DNA of 6,010 bases from Acidobacteriaceae bacterium (lineage in GTDB: Bacteria; Acidobacteriota; Terriglobia; Terriglobales; Acidobacteriaceae), in contig PMCH01000346.1 of NCBI GenBank assembly GCA_003154055.1, positions 1-6,010 of the forward strand, given 5' to 3'. The notes below the pieces were generated by a model. The model made no database searches. It was given only the letters and a program-made list of their open reading frames with translations, and had not been told where the DNA came from. Both the position numbers and the translations under genes were made by a program. This document shows, one piece after another, positions 1 through 5,383 of the stretch. Within the stretch, counting starts at the first letter, position 1; every line of letters starts with the position of its first letter.

Positions 1-756
1 GAGCAGATTCAGGACACGGTCGTCTTCTTCGGCTCCGCCCGGATTCATAACCCCAACGAAGCCCAGGGGCATTTGACCGCGCTTCGCGGCAACCCAGCCC
101 AGGTCGCCTCTGAGGAGCACGCCGAGATGAAAAGCGCCTTGGCTGCCGTGGACATGGCCCGCTACTACGAGGACTCCCGCAAGCTGGCCTACATGCTGAC
201 CCAGTGGTCCACCCAGATCCCGGCCAAGCGCCGCCGCTTTGTCGTCACCACCGGAGGCGGTCCCGGCATCATGGAAGCCGCCAACCTGGGCGCGCATGAA
301 GCGGGCGGCAAGACCATCGGACTGAACATCAACCTGCCGTTTGAGCAGTCTCCCAATCCTTACATCACGCCGGAACTGAACTTCGAGTTCCACTACTTCT
401 TCATGCGCAAGTTCTGGTTTGCGTATCTCTCCAAGGCGCTGGTGATCTTCCCCGGAGGTTTTGGCACGCTCGACGAACTCTTCGAGATCCTGACTCTCGC
501 CCAGACCGAAAAACTGGCGAAGAAAATTCTGGTGGTGATTTACGGCAGCGAGTACTGGAACAAGATCATCAATTTCCAGCATATGGCCGATGCCGGCGTG
601 ATCTCGCCGCAGGATGTGGAGCTGTTCAAGATCGTGGACTCGCCCGAAGAAGGCTTCGAGTACCTGAAAGAAGGACTCACCCGGTACCACCTCGGCCCGC
701 ATCCGAAGCGCACCGCCGAAGCTGCCATGCCGGAGATTGCCAAGACCAGGCCGTAG
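1..756 (+). CDS. LOG-family protein (TIGR00730-type, lysine decarboxylase-like Rossmann fold), 5' partial
   Basis: The reading frame is open from the first base, so the true start lies outside the window; a TTG at 73 is internal and not a credible start because the first Rossmann strand (VVFFGSAR, visible residues 7-14) lies upstream of it. Of the 251 visible residues, 85-92 read GGGPGIME and 151-159 read PGGFGTLDE, the two signature motifs of the LOG family. The glutamate of PGGxGTxxE is a catalytic residue in LOG phosphoribohydrolases, and the MRK segment (135-137) fits the conserved Arg region. LOG enzymes are cytoplasmic and cleave nucleoside 5'-monophosphates (cytokinin ribotides in plants) into base and ribose 5-phosphate; older annotations call them lysine decarboxylases, wrongly. 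The long insert between the first strand and GGGPG, and the C-terminal extension, fit the longer bacterial subgroup. Substrate here is unknown. The gene is convergent with feoB. The family call is sure; the exact reaction is not. Confidence 0.93.
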   Translation, partial: EQIQDTVVFFGSARIHNPNEAQGHLTALRGNPAQVASEEHAEMKSALAAVDMARYYEDSRKLAYMLTQWSTQIPAKRRRFVVTTGGGPGIMEAANLGAHEAGGKTIGLNINLPFEQSPNPYITPELNFEFHYFFMRKFWFAYLSKALVIFPGGFGTLDELFEILTLAQTEKLAKKILVVIYGSEYWNKIINFQHMADAGVISPQDVELFKIVDSPEEGFEYLKEGLTRYHLGPHPKRTAEAAMPEIAKTRP

Positions 757-765
757 CGAGTGTGG

Positions 766-785
766 GGCGGACACTCTTGTCCGCC
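766..785. repeat. Perfect 8-bp inverted repeat (GGCGGACA-CTCT-TGTCCGCC), possible convergent-gene terminator or dispersed intergenic repeat
   Basis: The left arm is 766-773, the loop 774-777 and the right arm 778-785, with all eight pairs perfect. It starts ten bases after the stop codon of the LOG-family gene. Only a short TTT follows on the plus strand (789-791) and there is no T-run on the minus strand, so it is a weak intrinsic terminator in either direction. The same sequence recalls a short palindromic element scattered between genes in acidobacterial genomes, but this is from memory and cannot be verified from one copy. Confidence 0.5.
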
Positions 786-792
786 GCCTTTG

Positions 793-807
793 ATCTTGAT
801 CCAAGAT
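793..807. repeat. 6-bp inverted repeat (ATCTTG-ATC-CAAGAT) in the convergent spacer
   Basis: Perfect six-base arms (793-798 and 802-807) flank a three-base loop, just beyond the feoB stop codon at 821-823. On the minus strand it is the first hairpin met after feoB. It lacks a T-run, so termination would be weak; together with the neighbouring 766-785 hairpin it fills most of the 64-base gap between the two convergent genes. It could simply be chance. Confidence 0.3.
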
Positions 808-820
808 GGTATGGCTGCGA

Positions 821-2716
821 TCAGCTCAGAAACCTGGACAGTACCTGGTTCACGAGAAGAGCTGCCCCGTACGCGATGCAGGTCATATAGACAAACTGGA
901 CGATGGGCCATTTCCAGCTGTTGGTTTCGCGGCGCACGACGGCGAGAGTCGAGGTGCACTGCATAGCGAACGCAAAGAACACGAGTAGCGCCATCGCCCC
1001 TGAGAAGCTCAGGTCCTGCTGCAGCGCACTCTGGAGCGTCATCGACTGGGTTGCGGGGTCAACTCCATAAATCGTCCCGAGGGTTCCGACAATCACCTCG
1101 CGCGCGATCACCGATGTCAGCAGGCCGACACCGATCTTCCAATTGAAGCTAAGCGGACGGATGAGCGGTTCGATTCCATGTCCGAGACGGGCAATTACGC
1201 TCTGCTCCAGTGCGGGAGAATGGCCGTGCTGCAGGGGAAGATGAGTCAGTACCCACACAAGCAAAGATACGGACAGGATGACAGTGCCAGCTTGCCGCAG
1301 AAAAACGCGCGAGCGGTCAATCAGGCGAAGAGCAATCGACTGCCAGGTCGGGAGTCGATACTCAGGGAGCTCCAGCACGAATGGAACTGCGGTGGACTTA
1401 AGAACCGATGACTTCAGGATCTTCGCAGTAGCGATGGCTGCAAGAAAGCCCAGCAGGTACAGCAAAAGCATGGTGCAAGCCCGGGCGCCGACCAGCACGC
1501 CGACGATCGGGCGATCCGGGATAAAGGCTGCAATGAGCAATGTGTAGATAGGCAAACGGGCGGAACAGGTCATGAAAGGCGCGATAAGAATAGTCGCAAT
1601 CCGGTCCCGCCGGTTTTCAATCGTGCGCGTCGCCATGATCGCGGGAACCGCACATGCATACGCGGACAGAAGGGGAATGAACGCCTTCCCGTTCAAGCCA
1701 ACGGTCCTCATAGTGCGGTCCGCAATTAGCGCCGCACGGGCCAGGTAGCCGGAATCTTCCAGCAAACCTATGAAAAAGAACAGCAGCAGGATTTGCGGAA
1801 GGAACACCAGCACCGAACTCACGCCCTTCCAGAGGCCATCCAAGAGAAGCGATCGGACAAGGCCAGCGGGTACAAGCCGGGCGATGTGTTCACCGAGCAA
1901 CGTGAGCACGTTCTGAAAAGCTGTGCTCATGGGCTGGCCGAGCCCAAAGACCGTTTGGAAGACAGCACCTACGACCACCACAAAAATGAGAGGTCCCCAT
2001 AGCTTGTGGAGGAACACATCGTCGAGTCGGCGAGTCCAGCGGGCGGGAAGCGAAGGCTGGTAATCGGCCTGGCGTCCGATCTGGGTTGCCCACTTCCGGC
2101 ACTGCGGAAGGTCTTGGAGAACCGGTAGCAATGAGGCTGGGGGCGGAGTGTGATCCTGTCGAAGGAAGTGTTCCACGGCGTCCAACCCAGTCCCCAGTGT
2201 CGCGCTCACCAATGCAACGGGCGTCCCCAGTTCCGTGGCGAGCTTGAGAATGTCCAGTGATCCGCCTCCCTTTTGGAAGACATCCGCCATGTTCAAGAGC
2301 ACGAGCGTGGGCAAGCCCAAAGCGATCACCGGTGCCGCGAGCATGAGTTGACGGGTTAGATGGGTTGCATCGAGCACCAGCAAGACAGCATCGGGACGGG
2401 GAATCCCCTCCATTTGGCCGGTCAGCACGGCGACGGCGACTCGTTCATCCTCGGAATAGGGCGTCAGGCTATACACGCCGGGCAAATCGATGAGCCTGAT
2501 TTCTTCCCCCCGGCCAGCGAGCAGACCCACGCGTTGCTCAACCGTGACGCCTGGGTAATTCCCGACCTTTTGACGAAGGTGGGTCAGACGATTGAAGAGC
2601 GTCGACTTCCCAGAGTTGGGTGGGCCGATGAGCGCCACCGTCCGGAGATCGCGCCGGACGCTTTTGGGCGAGCCTTTGGTCCAAGTTATCGCAGCTGTGG
2701 TCGTGGTGAACATCAC
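821..2716 (-). CDS. feoB: FeoB, ferrous iron transport GTPase/permease
   Basis: FeoB imports Fe(II) across the cytoplasmic membrane, with an N-terminal cytoplasmic G domain controlling a membrane domain. The 631-residue product shows G1 GPPNSGKST (31-39), the G2 threonine in GVTVE (56-60), G3 DLPG (77-80), G4 NMAD (142-145) and G5-like SATLGTG (171-177). The membrane part, from about 240, has roughly eight or more hydrophobic segments. It includes LEDSGYLARAA (319-329), ACAVPAIMATRTIENRRDR (354-372), the first Gate region around FMTCSARLPIYTLL (381-394), AREVIVGTLGT (538-548) and a C-terminal cysteine at 587. It is shorter than E. coli FeoB (773 residues), partly because the spacer between G domain and membrane is only about 55 residues. 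The GTG at 2716 overlaps the feoA stop by four bases (GTGA); an ATG follows directly at 2713. No clear Shine-Dalgarno is visible, so translation probably depends on coupling to feoA. It is the last gene of the operon. Confidence 0.97.
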   Translation of the reverse strand: MMFTTTTAAITWTKGSPKSVRRDLRTVALIGPPNSGKSTLFNRLTHLRQKVGNYPGVTVEQRVGLLAGRGEEIRLIDLPGVYSLTPYSEDERVAVAVLTGQMEGIPRPDAVLLVLDATHLTRQLMLAAPVIALGLPTLVLLNMADVFQKGGGSLDILKLATELGTPVALVSATLGTGLDAVEHFLRQDHTPPPASLLPVLQDLPQCRKWATQIGRQADYQPSLPARWTRRLDDVFLHKLWGPLIFVVVVGAVFQTVFGLGQPMSTAFQNVLTLLGEHIARLVPAGLVRSLLLDGLWKGVSSVLVFLPQILLLFFFIGLLEDSGYLARAALIADRTMRTVGLNGKAFIPLLSAYACAVPAIMATRTIENRRDRIATILIAPFMTCSARLPIYTLLIAAFIPDRPIVGVLVGARACTMLLLYLLGFLAAIATAKILKSSVLKSTAVPFVLELPEYRLPTWQSIALRLIDRSRVFLRQAGTVILSVSLLVWVLTHLPLQHGHSPALEQSVIARLGHGIEPLIRPLSFNWKIGVGLLTSVIAREVIVGTLGTIYGVDPATQSMTLQSALQQDLSFSGAMALLVFFAFAMQCTSTLAVVRRETNSWKWPIVQFVYMTCIAYGAALLVNQVLSRFLS

Positions 2717-2979
2717 GGCAGCTCACACGTTCGGGAACATTCAGTGCGGGAAACGAAGATGCGACCCGCAGTCTCCGAGCGCAATACGATTTGCGTGCCA
2801 TCAATCGAATACACGCTGGGGTCGCCAAGGGGGGCACGCCGGGAGAAACGGACCTCCACCCCCGGAACAAAGCCAAGCCGCATCAAAAACTGCTGATCGG
2901 CCAAAGGCAGGGAGATATGGTCAATAGTCCCGGCCTCGCCCATTGCAAGATCAGTGAGTGGTAGCGGAGCCTCAGTCAT
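2713..2979 (-). CDS. feoA: FeoA, SH3-like partner of FeoB
   Basis: FeoA is a small cytoplasmic SH3-like protein required for full FeoB activity. The 88-residue product carries the family pattern: the hydrophobic RLGFVPGVEV (34-43), the RRAPLGDP core (47-54) and a terminal strand segment IVLRSETAGRIFV (64-76). The C-terminal tail has two cysteines (81 and 85), not a usual FeoA feature and possibly irrelevant. I chose the ATG at 2979 over a GTG at 2991 (92 residues). The ATG has GGAGG five bases upstream (2985-2989) and forms an ATGA overlap with the ccmH-like stop codon, matching the other junctions in the operon. The stop overlaps the feoB start. FeoA and FeoB side by side make both calls secure. 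Confidence 0.95.
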   Translation of the reverse strand: MTEAPLPLTDLAMGEAGTIDHISLPLADQQFLMRLGFVPGVEVRFSRRAPLGDPSVYSIDGTQIVLRSETAGRIFVSRTECSRTCELP

Positions 2980-3452
2980 TCCTGCCTCCACTCGTCTTCA
3001 GTTTCCATTCGGACGAGCGCAATCAATTCCGCGGGTGCGGATGACTTCTCGGTCGCCGTGCCACCGGCCAGCGAACGCAGGCGCAGAATTGCCAGAAGAG
3101 ACAAACAACAAAACAGCGCAACCGGCATCACGTAGAGCCACTGCCCTTCTCTCCCGGGAGGATCGGCAAGTATCCTTACGCCGTAACGTGCAACATAGAT
3201 CGCTTTGATTTCTTGTTCTGAACGGCCAGAGACGACAAGTTGCTCCACCTCGTCCAGCATCTGGAGAGCCTCAGCGGAACGATGAATTGCGATCGCCTCG
3301 CGCCAGCAGCACGGTGCGACCAGCGCGTGCGTGACCTTGTTGTACCGCTCGGTTTCAGAGGCAGTGAGAGTCCGTATTTCCGCGAAAGCGGTACTGACGA
3401 ATGACAGTCCGAGGAAGAGCGCAAACAAAACCCGATACATGAATGGCCTCAT
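2976..3452 (-). CDS. CcmH/CycL/NrfF-like cytochrome c maturation protein with a Cys-Cys-Trp motif
   Basis: CcmH-type proteins are membrane-anchored periplasmic thiol proteins that keep apocytochrome c cysteines reduced for heme attachment. The 158-residue product has a signal peptide (1-24, cleavage probably after AFA), a short helical domain and one transmembrane segment near 107-124. The segment SGRSEQEIKAIYVARYGVRI (75-94), followed by a nearby Pro-Pro, matches the CcmH pattern GKSxEEIxxxxVxRYGxxxLxxPP. The family's LRCxxC is replaced by LVAPCCW, giving adjacent cysteines 48 and 49. A second Cys pair (115-116) lies in the membrane segment. The cytoplasmic tail of about 34 residues is charged. 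The start at 3452 overlaps the cytochrome stop as ATGA; an ATG at 3440 is an alternative, with TGAGG six bases upstream, and would remove only four residues. The fold assignment is fairly sure. Whether it works in cytochrome c maturation is inferred; no other ccm gene is in the window. Confidence 0.85.
   Translation of the reverse strand: MRPFMYRVLFALFLGLSFVSTAFAEIRTLTASETERYNKVTHALVAPCCWREAIAIHRSAEALQMLDEVEQLVVSGRSEQEIKAIYVARYGVRILADPPGREGQWLYVMPVALFCCLSLLAILRLRSLAGGTATEKSSAPAELIALVRMETEDEWRQE
2985..2989 (-). promoter_or_regulatory. Shine-Dalgarno GGAGG that fixes the feoA start
   Basis: On the minus strand GGAGG lies five bases before the ATG at 2979 and inside the 3' end of the upstream ccmH-like gene. 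A start at GTG 2991 would place this site within feoA itself, so the site supports the shorter 88-residue product. Confidence 0.75.
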
Positions 3453-3805
3453 TTCAGCGTGTGAAGGTACTTGACGAGATGGTCTACATCGTCCCGATGC
3501 AGACGCTGGTCGAAGGCGGGCATCGTGCCCAGGCCTTCGATGACGGTCTTGCGCACCTGGTCATCCGTCGCTGGGGCACCGCTGGGTAACGTTTTCGATT
3601 GAAACAGCCCCTCCAGCCTGGGGGGCTGCTTTCTGAGGTCCGGGTTCATTCCCTCATGGCAAAGGGCGCAGTGCAGATCAAAAAGGTCCTGGCCATTTAG
3701 TTCCGCACTGCTAAGGCGAGAGCTAGTCCGCGAACACCCCATCAACGTCACCAGGCAGACGACAAGCCCGGGAACGAAATAGGCACATCTGAAGCGGCGG
3801 ATCAT
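3449..3805 (-). CDS. Monoheme class I cytochrome c lipoprotein
   Basis: The 118-residue product starts with a basic n-region and hydrophobic core ending in a lipobox-like TLMGC (20-24), so Cys24 is probably lipid-modified and the protein anchored on the outer side of a membrane. The heme-binding motif CALCH (46-50) follows about twenty residues later, and MPAF (95-98) supplies the likely distal Met ligand; the closing helix around DDVDHLVKYLHTLK is typical of small c-type cytochromes. It should carry one covalent heme and transfer electrons. The frame runs open further upstream to 3895, but I chose the ATG at 3805. It gives a complete lipoprotein signal, has AAAGGA six bases upstream (3812-3817), and overlaps the SCO stop codon as ATGA. 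The partner enzyme is unknown. The adjacent SCO-like and CcmH-like genes could help assemble this cytochrome or its oxidase. Confidence 0.93.
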   Translation of the reverse strand: MIRRFRCAYFVPGLVVCLVTLMGCSRTSSRLSSAELNGQDLFDLHCALCHEGMNPDLRKQPPRLEGLFQSKTLPSGAPATDDQVRKTVIEGLGTMPAFDQRLHRDDVDHLVKYLHTLK

Positions 3806-4707
3806 CGGACATCCTTTCGGCCGGCGGTTCCCACTTTCGCCGCCTCCTGACGCAAGGCCGCTTCCAACTCGGCGGCTGTCCACTCGTTGGCCCAATACCT
3901 CGCCACTGTCCCGTCCGGCGCGATGAGAGCGATGTTCATCGTGTGCGCGATCTGATTGTCCTCTTCGAAGTACTCCAGCCCGAATGCGTCGGCGAGCTTG
4001 CGGAGGTCGCCAGGCGTGGTCGATGCAAAATCCCAGTGCGAAAAACCCGATGGATCGTTGTTGAGATACGCCAATCCATACCTACGAAGAACGGGCGGAG
4101 TGTCGTACTTTGGATCAAAGCTGATGGTCAGCAGATGGGTTCTGCGGCAGTCGTCCGGTGTCTTTACCAGGTTGTCGTGAATGGCCGCGAACTGACTGCT
4201 CAACCGGGGACAGAAAGTGGGCATGGGACACCGTGTGTAGACAAACGTCACCAGCACGGATTTGCCCTTGAAATCATCCAAATGGAAAGTTGCTCCGTCT
4301 TGATTGACGAGCGGGAGGTTGGGCACATGCTCCCCTACCTGGAGCCGATGAGACGGAACAACAGCCCGGGCTGCTTTGCGACCGCTCCGGTCCGTGATAC
4401 GGACGTCTTCCAGCCAGTAGTCATTACCATCCTTCGAGGTGACGACTTGTGCGGCGATTATGTCCCCGGGTTCCAACTCCTGCACCTTGCCCGCGTCTTT
4501 GACTTTGTATGGCATCGTCATGGCGGACATGAAATCCGGAATGTCATCGTGCTTCACCGTGATCTCATTCGCCGATACGTTTTTTTCGAGTACCTGACCA
4601 CGCAGGTTGTATCGTTTGCTCTTGGTTCGGCACCCCGTGACCATCAAACTGCAGACGAGGATTGACACCATGGCCGCGACCTCGCGTTTCCCTAGCTTCA
4701 GCTTCAT
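3802..4707 (-). CDS. SCO1/SenC-family lipoprotein with an N-terminal CusF-like copper-binding domain
   Basis: The 301-residue product has a lipoprotein signal (lipobox VTGC, lipidated Cys26). A small domain at about 33-105 follows with H53, M60, M63 and M65 in HDDIPDFMSAMTM, which resembles the CusF Cu(I)/Ag(I) site (H36, W44, M47, M49 in E. coli CusF) with Met in place of the capping Trp. A thioredoxin-fold SCO domain occupies about 124-288. Its metal/redox cysteines C160 and C166 lie in CPMPTFC, and the conserved distal His is H255 (IAHTMNIALIAPDG). SCO proteins deliver copper to the CuA site of cytochrome oxidase or act as thiol reductases. The usual cysteine spacing is CxxxC; here it is CX5C, and C187 is an extra cysteine. 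Start 4707 gives a good basic n-region; an AGGAGGAG lies ten bases upstream (4718-4725). The frame is open to 4818, but that extension lacks a signal sequence. It is the first gene of the coupled operon. Both domain calls are strong; the substrate is unknown. Confidence 0.93.
   Translation of the reverse strand: MKLKLGKREVAAMVSILVCSLMVTGCRTKSKRYNLRGQVLEKNVSANEITVKHDDIPDFMSAMTMPYKVKDAGKVQELEPGDIIAAQVVTSKDGNDYWLEDVRITDRSGRKAARAVVPSHRLQVGEHVPNLPLVNQDGATFHLDDFKGKSVLVTFVYTRCPMPTFCPRLSSQFAAIHDNLVKTPDDCRRTHLLTISFDPKYDTPPVLRRYGLAYLNNDPSGFSHWDFASTTPGDLRKLADAFGLEYFEEDNQIAHTMNIALIAPDGTVARYWANEWTAAELEAALRQEAAKVGTAGRKDVR
3812..3817 (-). promoter_or_regulatory. Shine-Dalgarno AAAGGA of the cytochrome c lipoprotein gene
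   Basis: AAAGGA on the minus strand sits six bases before the ATG at 3805 and within the last codons of the SCO-like gene. It decides in favour of this start over the upstream frame extension that reaches 3895. Confidence 0.65.
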
Positions 4708-4848
4708 AAGCCTTAGGCTCCTCCTGTGGGCAAAAATGGCAGACGGAAATGGCTGATGGCCTGACCCGCTGCTTGAGCGATTGAGCGGACGAGGGCTCAC
4801 CGGCCGGCCGGCTTGCATCCAGGTTCAGAATTGGCGAACGGACCTTGC
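4708..4848 (-). other. 141-base spacer before the SCO operon, with a short direct repeat and a GC palindrome
   Basis: The spacer holds TTGAGCG twice at an eight-base period (4773-4779 and 4781-4787, plus-strand reading) and a 12-base perfect palindrome of alternating CCGG (4800-4811). I see no convincing -35/-10 pair and no Fur-like AT-rich box on the minus strand. It is long enough to hold a promoter for the five-gene operon. Alternatively the operon may be read through from the small upstream gene. Neither repeat has a T-run, so no terminator is evident. Confidence 0.35.
4718..4725 (-). promoter_or_regulatory. Shine-Dalgarno AGGAGGAG of the SCO-like gene
   Basis: A strong purine-rich site lies ten bases before the ATG at 4707, slightly longer spacing than usual. 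A second weak AAGG lies three bases before the ATG. The strength of the site suits the leading gene of a coupled operon. Confidence 0.6.
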
Positions 4849-5217
4849 CTAGGAAACGAGCGAGGGAGGGCCACGCTTCTGGTGGCTGCGGCTCAGGGAG
4901 ATGCGCGACCGCGCTTCAGTTTGCGCATGGCTGGTGGGATGGCTGACTACAGCGGCATAGAAAGTGAATGCGGGGTGAGAATAGAGGTCCGGGCTGTGAG
5001 GGGCCGGTGCACTTTGAGGAAAATAAGGGCAACCCTGCTTCGGGGTTGCGAAGGCCGGGACACCCGGCGCAACTGGCACACGTGACATGCAATGGTGCTT
5101 GCCGTTGCGGCGACAGCAAGCCGGCAGCGACTCTGAACTCGCGAAAAAGGCAGCCATCAGCGGCGCGCTGAGGGTCACCACCAACAAGATCACCAACAAA
5201 CCCCGCATCGCAGACAT
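4849..5217 (-). CDS. Small exported Cys/His-rich protein of unknown function (ACCRRNGKHHC motif)
   Basis: I do not recognise a named family. The 122-residue product begins with an export signal (hydrophobic stretch about 6-23). The segment ACCRRNGKHHC follows at 33-43 (C34, C35, H41, H42, C43), then a lone cysteine in CPYFP (63-67), scattered histidines (74, 81, 93, 97, 112) and a basic KRGPP near the C-terminus (114-118). Small acidobacterial hypothetical proteins with the same CCRRNGKHHC and RGPP elements exist as far as I remember, which would make it a conserved gene, not a chance frame. The cysteines and histidines could bind a metal such as copper; this is inference. The frame is open to 5355, but the upstream part has no signal character and crosses the sigma gene's terminator. 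ATG 5217 or ATG 5208 are both possible; neither has a clear Shine-Dalgarno. It lies between the sigma factor and the SCO operon on the same strand. Confidence 0.72.
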   Translation of the reverse strand: MSAMRGLLVILLVVTLSAPLMAAFFASSESLPACCRRNGKHHCMSRVPVAPGVPAFATPKQGCPYFPQSAPAPHSPDLYSHPAFTFYAAVVSHPTSHAQTEARSRISLSRSHQKRGPPSLVS

Positions 5218-5325
5218 TCTAACTGACGGGAGGGTTTTCCAGTCTGCTGGGTGGCCAAGCCGGGTGTCTCTACGTCCCGGGCAACAAATCAAAGTCTTTA
5301 CTCTAGGAATCCACGTCGGTCGTGG
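5218..5325 (-). other. Leader region upstream of the Cys/His-rich gene, with two short inverted repeats
   Basis: Between the sigma-gene terminator and the small exported gene, the sequence has arms CCGGG (5260-5264) and CCCGG (5276-5280) around an 11-base loop, and CCACG/CGTGG (5311-5315 and 5321-5325) around a five-base loop. The second stem gains one more pair, T5310 with A5326. A promoter for the small gene, and possibly for the downstream operon, should lie here if the terminator works, but I cannot point to a convincing -35/-10 pair. I do not recognise a known riboswitch. Confidence 0.3.
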
Positions 5326-5352
5326 AAAAGGGGCGCGATTGTCTCGCGCCCC
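5326..5352 (-). terminator. Intrinsic terminator of the sigma factor gene
   Basis: Perfect nine-base GC-rich arms (5330-5338 and 5344-5352) surround a five-base loop. On the minus strand the stem is followed immediately by TTTT (5329-5326). It begins 31 bases after the sigma-factor stop codon and points the right way to end that transcript. The stem is strong and the T-run short, so some read-through into the small downstream gene is possible. Confidence 0.75.
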
Positions 5353-5383
5353 CACTTCTGCAATCTGACTTCTAACTTCTGCC

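Noticed and set aside
540..959. 139-codon minus-strand frame spanning the LOG-family 3' end and the feoB 3' end
   Set aside because: It overlaps two well-supported genes and the hairpin spacer, and its product has no recognisable features.
2360..2896. 178-codon plus-strand frame across the feoA-feoB junction
   Set aside because: It is antisense to both Feo genes, with no domain, signal or ribosome-binding evidence.
3806..3895. N-terminal extension of the cytochrome c gene from 3895
   Set aside because: The extension would put 30 non-hydrophobic residues before an intact lipoprotein signal; the ATG at 3805 has a good Shine-Dalgarno and the ATGA overlap.
3943..4665. 240-codon open frame on the plus strand opposite the SCO-like gene
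   Set aside because: It lies fully antisense to a gene with clear SCO and CusF-like motifs, has no recognisable domain, and its length is explained by GC-rich codon bias.
4708..4818. N-terminal extension of the SCO-like gene from 4818
   Set aside because: The added 37 residues precede a complete lipoprotein signal peptide, and the strong Shine-Dalgarno lies before 4707.
4708..4848. Fur box or iron-responsive promoter before the feo-containing operon
   Set aside because: No AT-rich GATAATGAT-type inverted repeat is present on either strand of the spacer.
5218..5355. N-terminal extension of the Cys/His-rich gene from 5355
   Set aside because: It runs through the sigma-gene terminator hairpin and would bury the signal peptide behind 46 residues.
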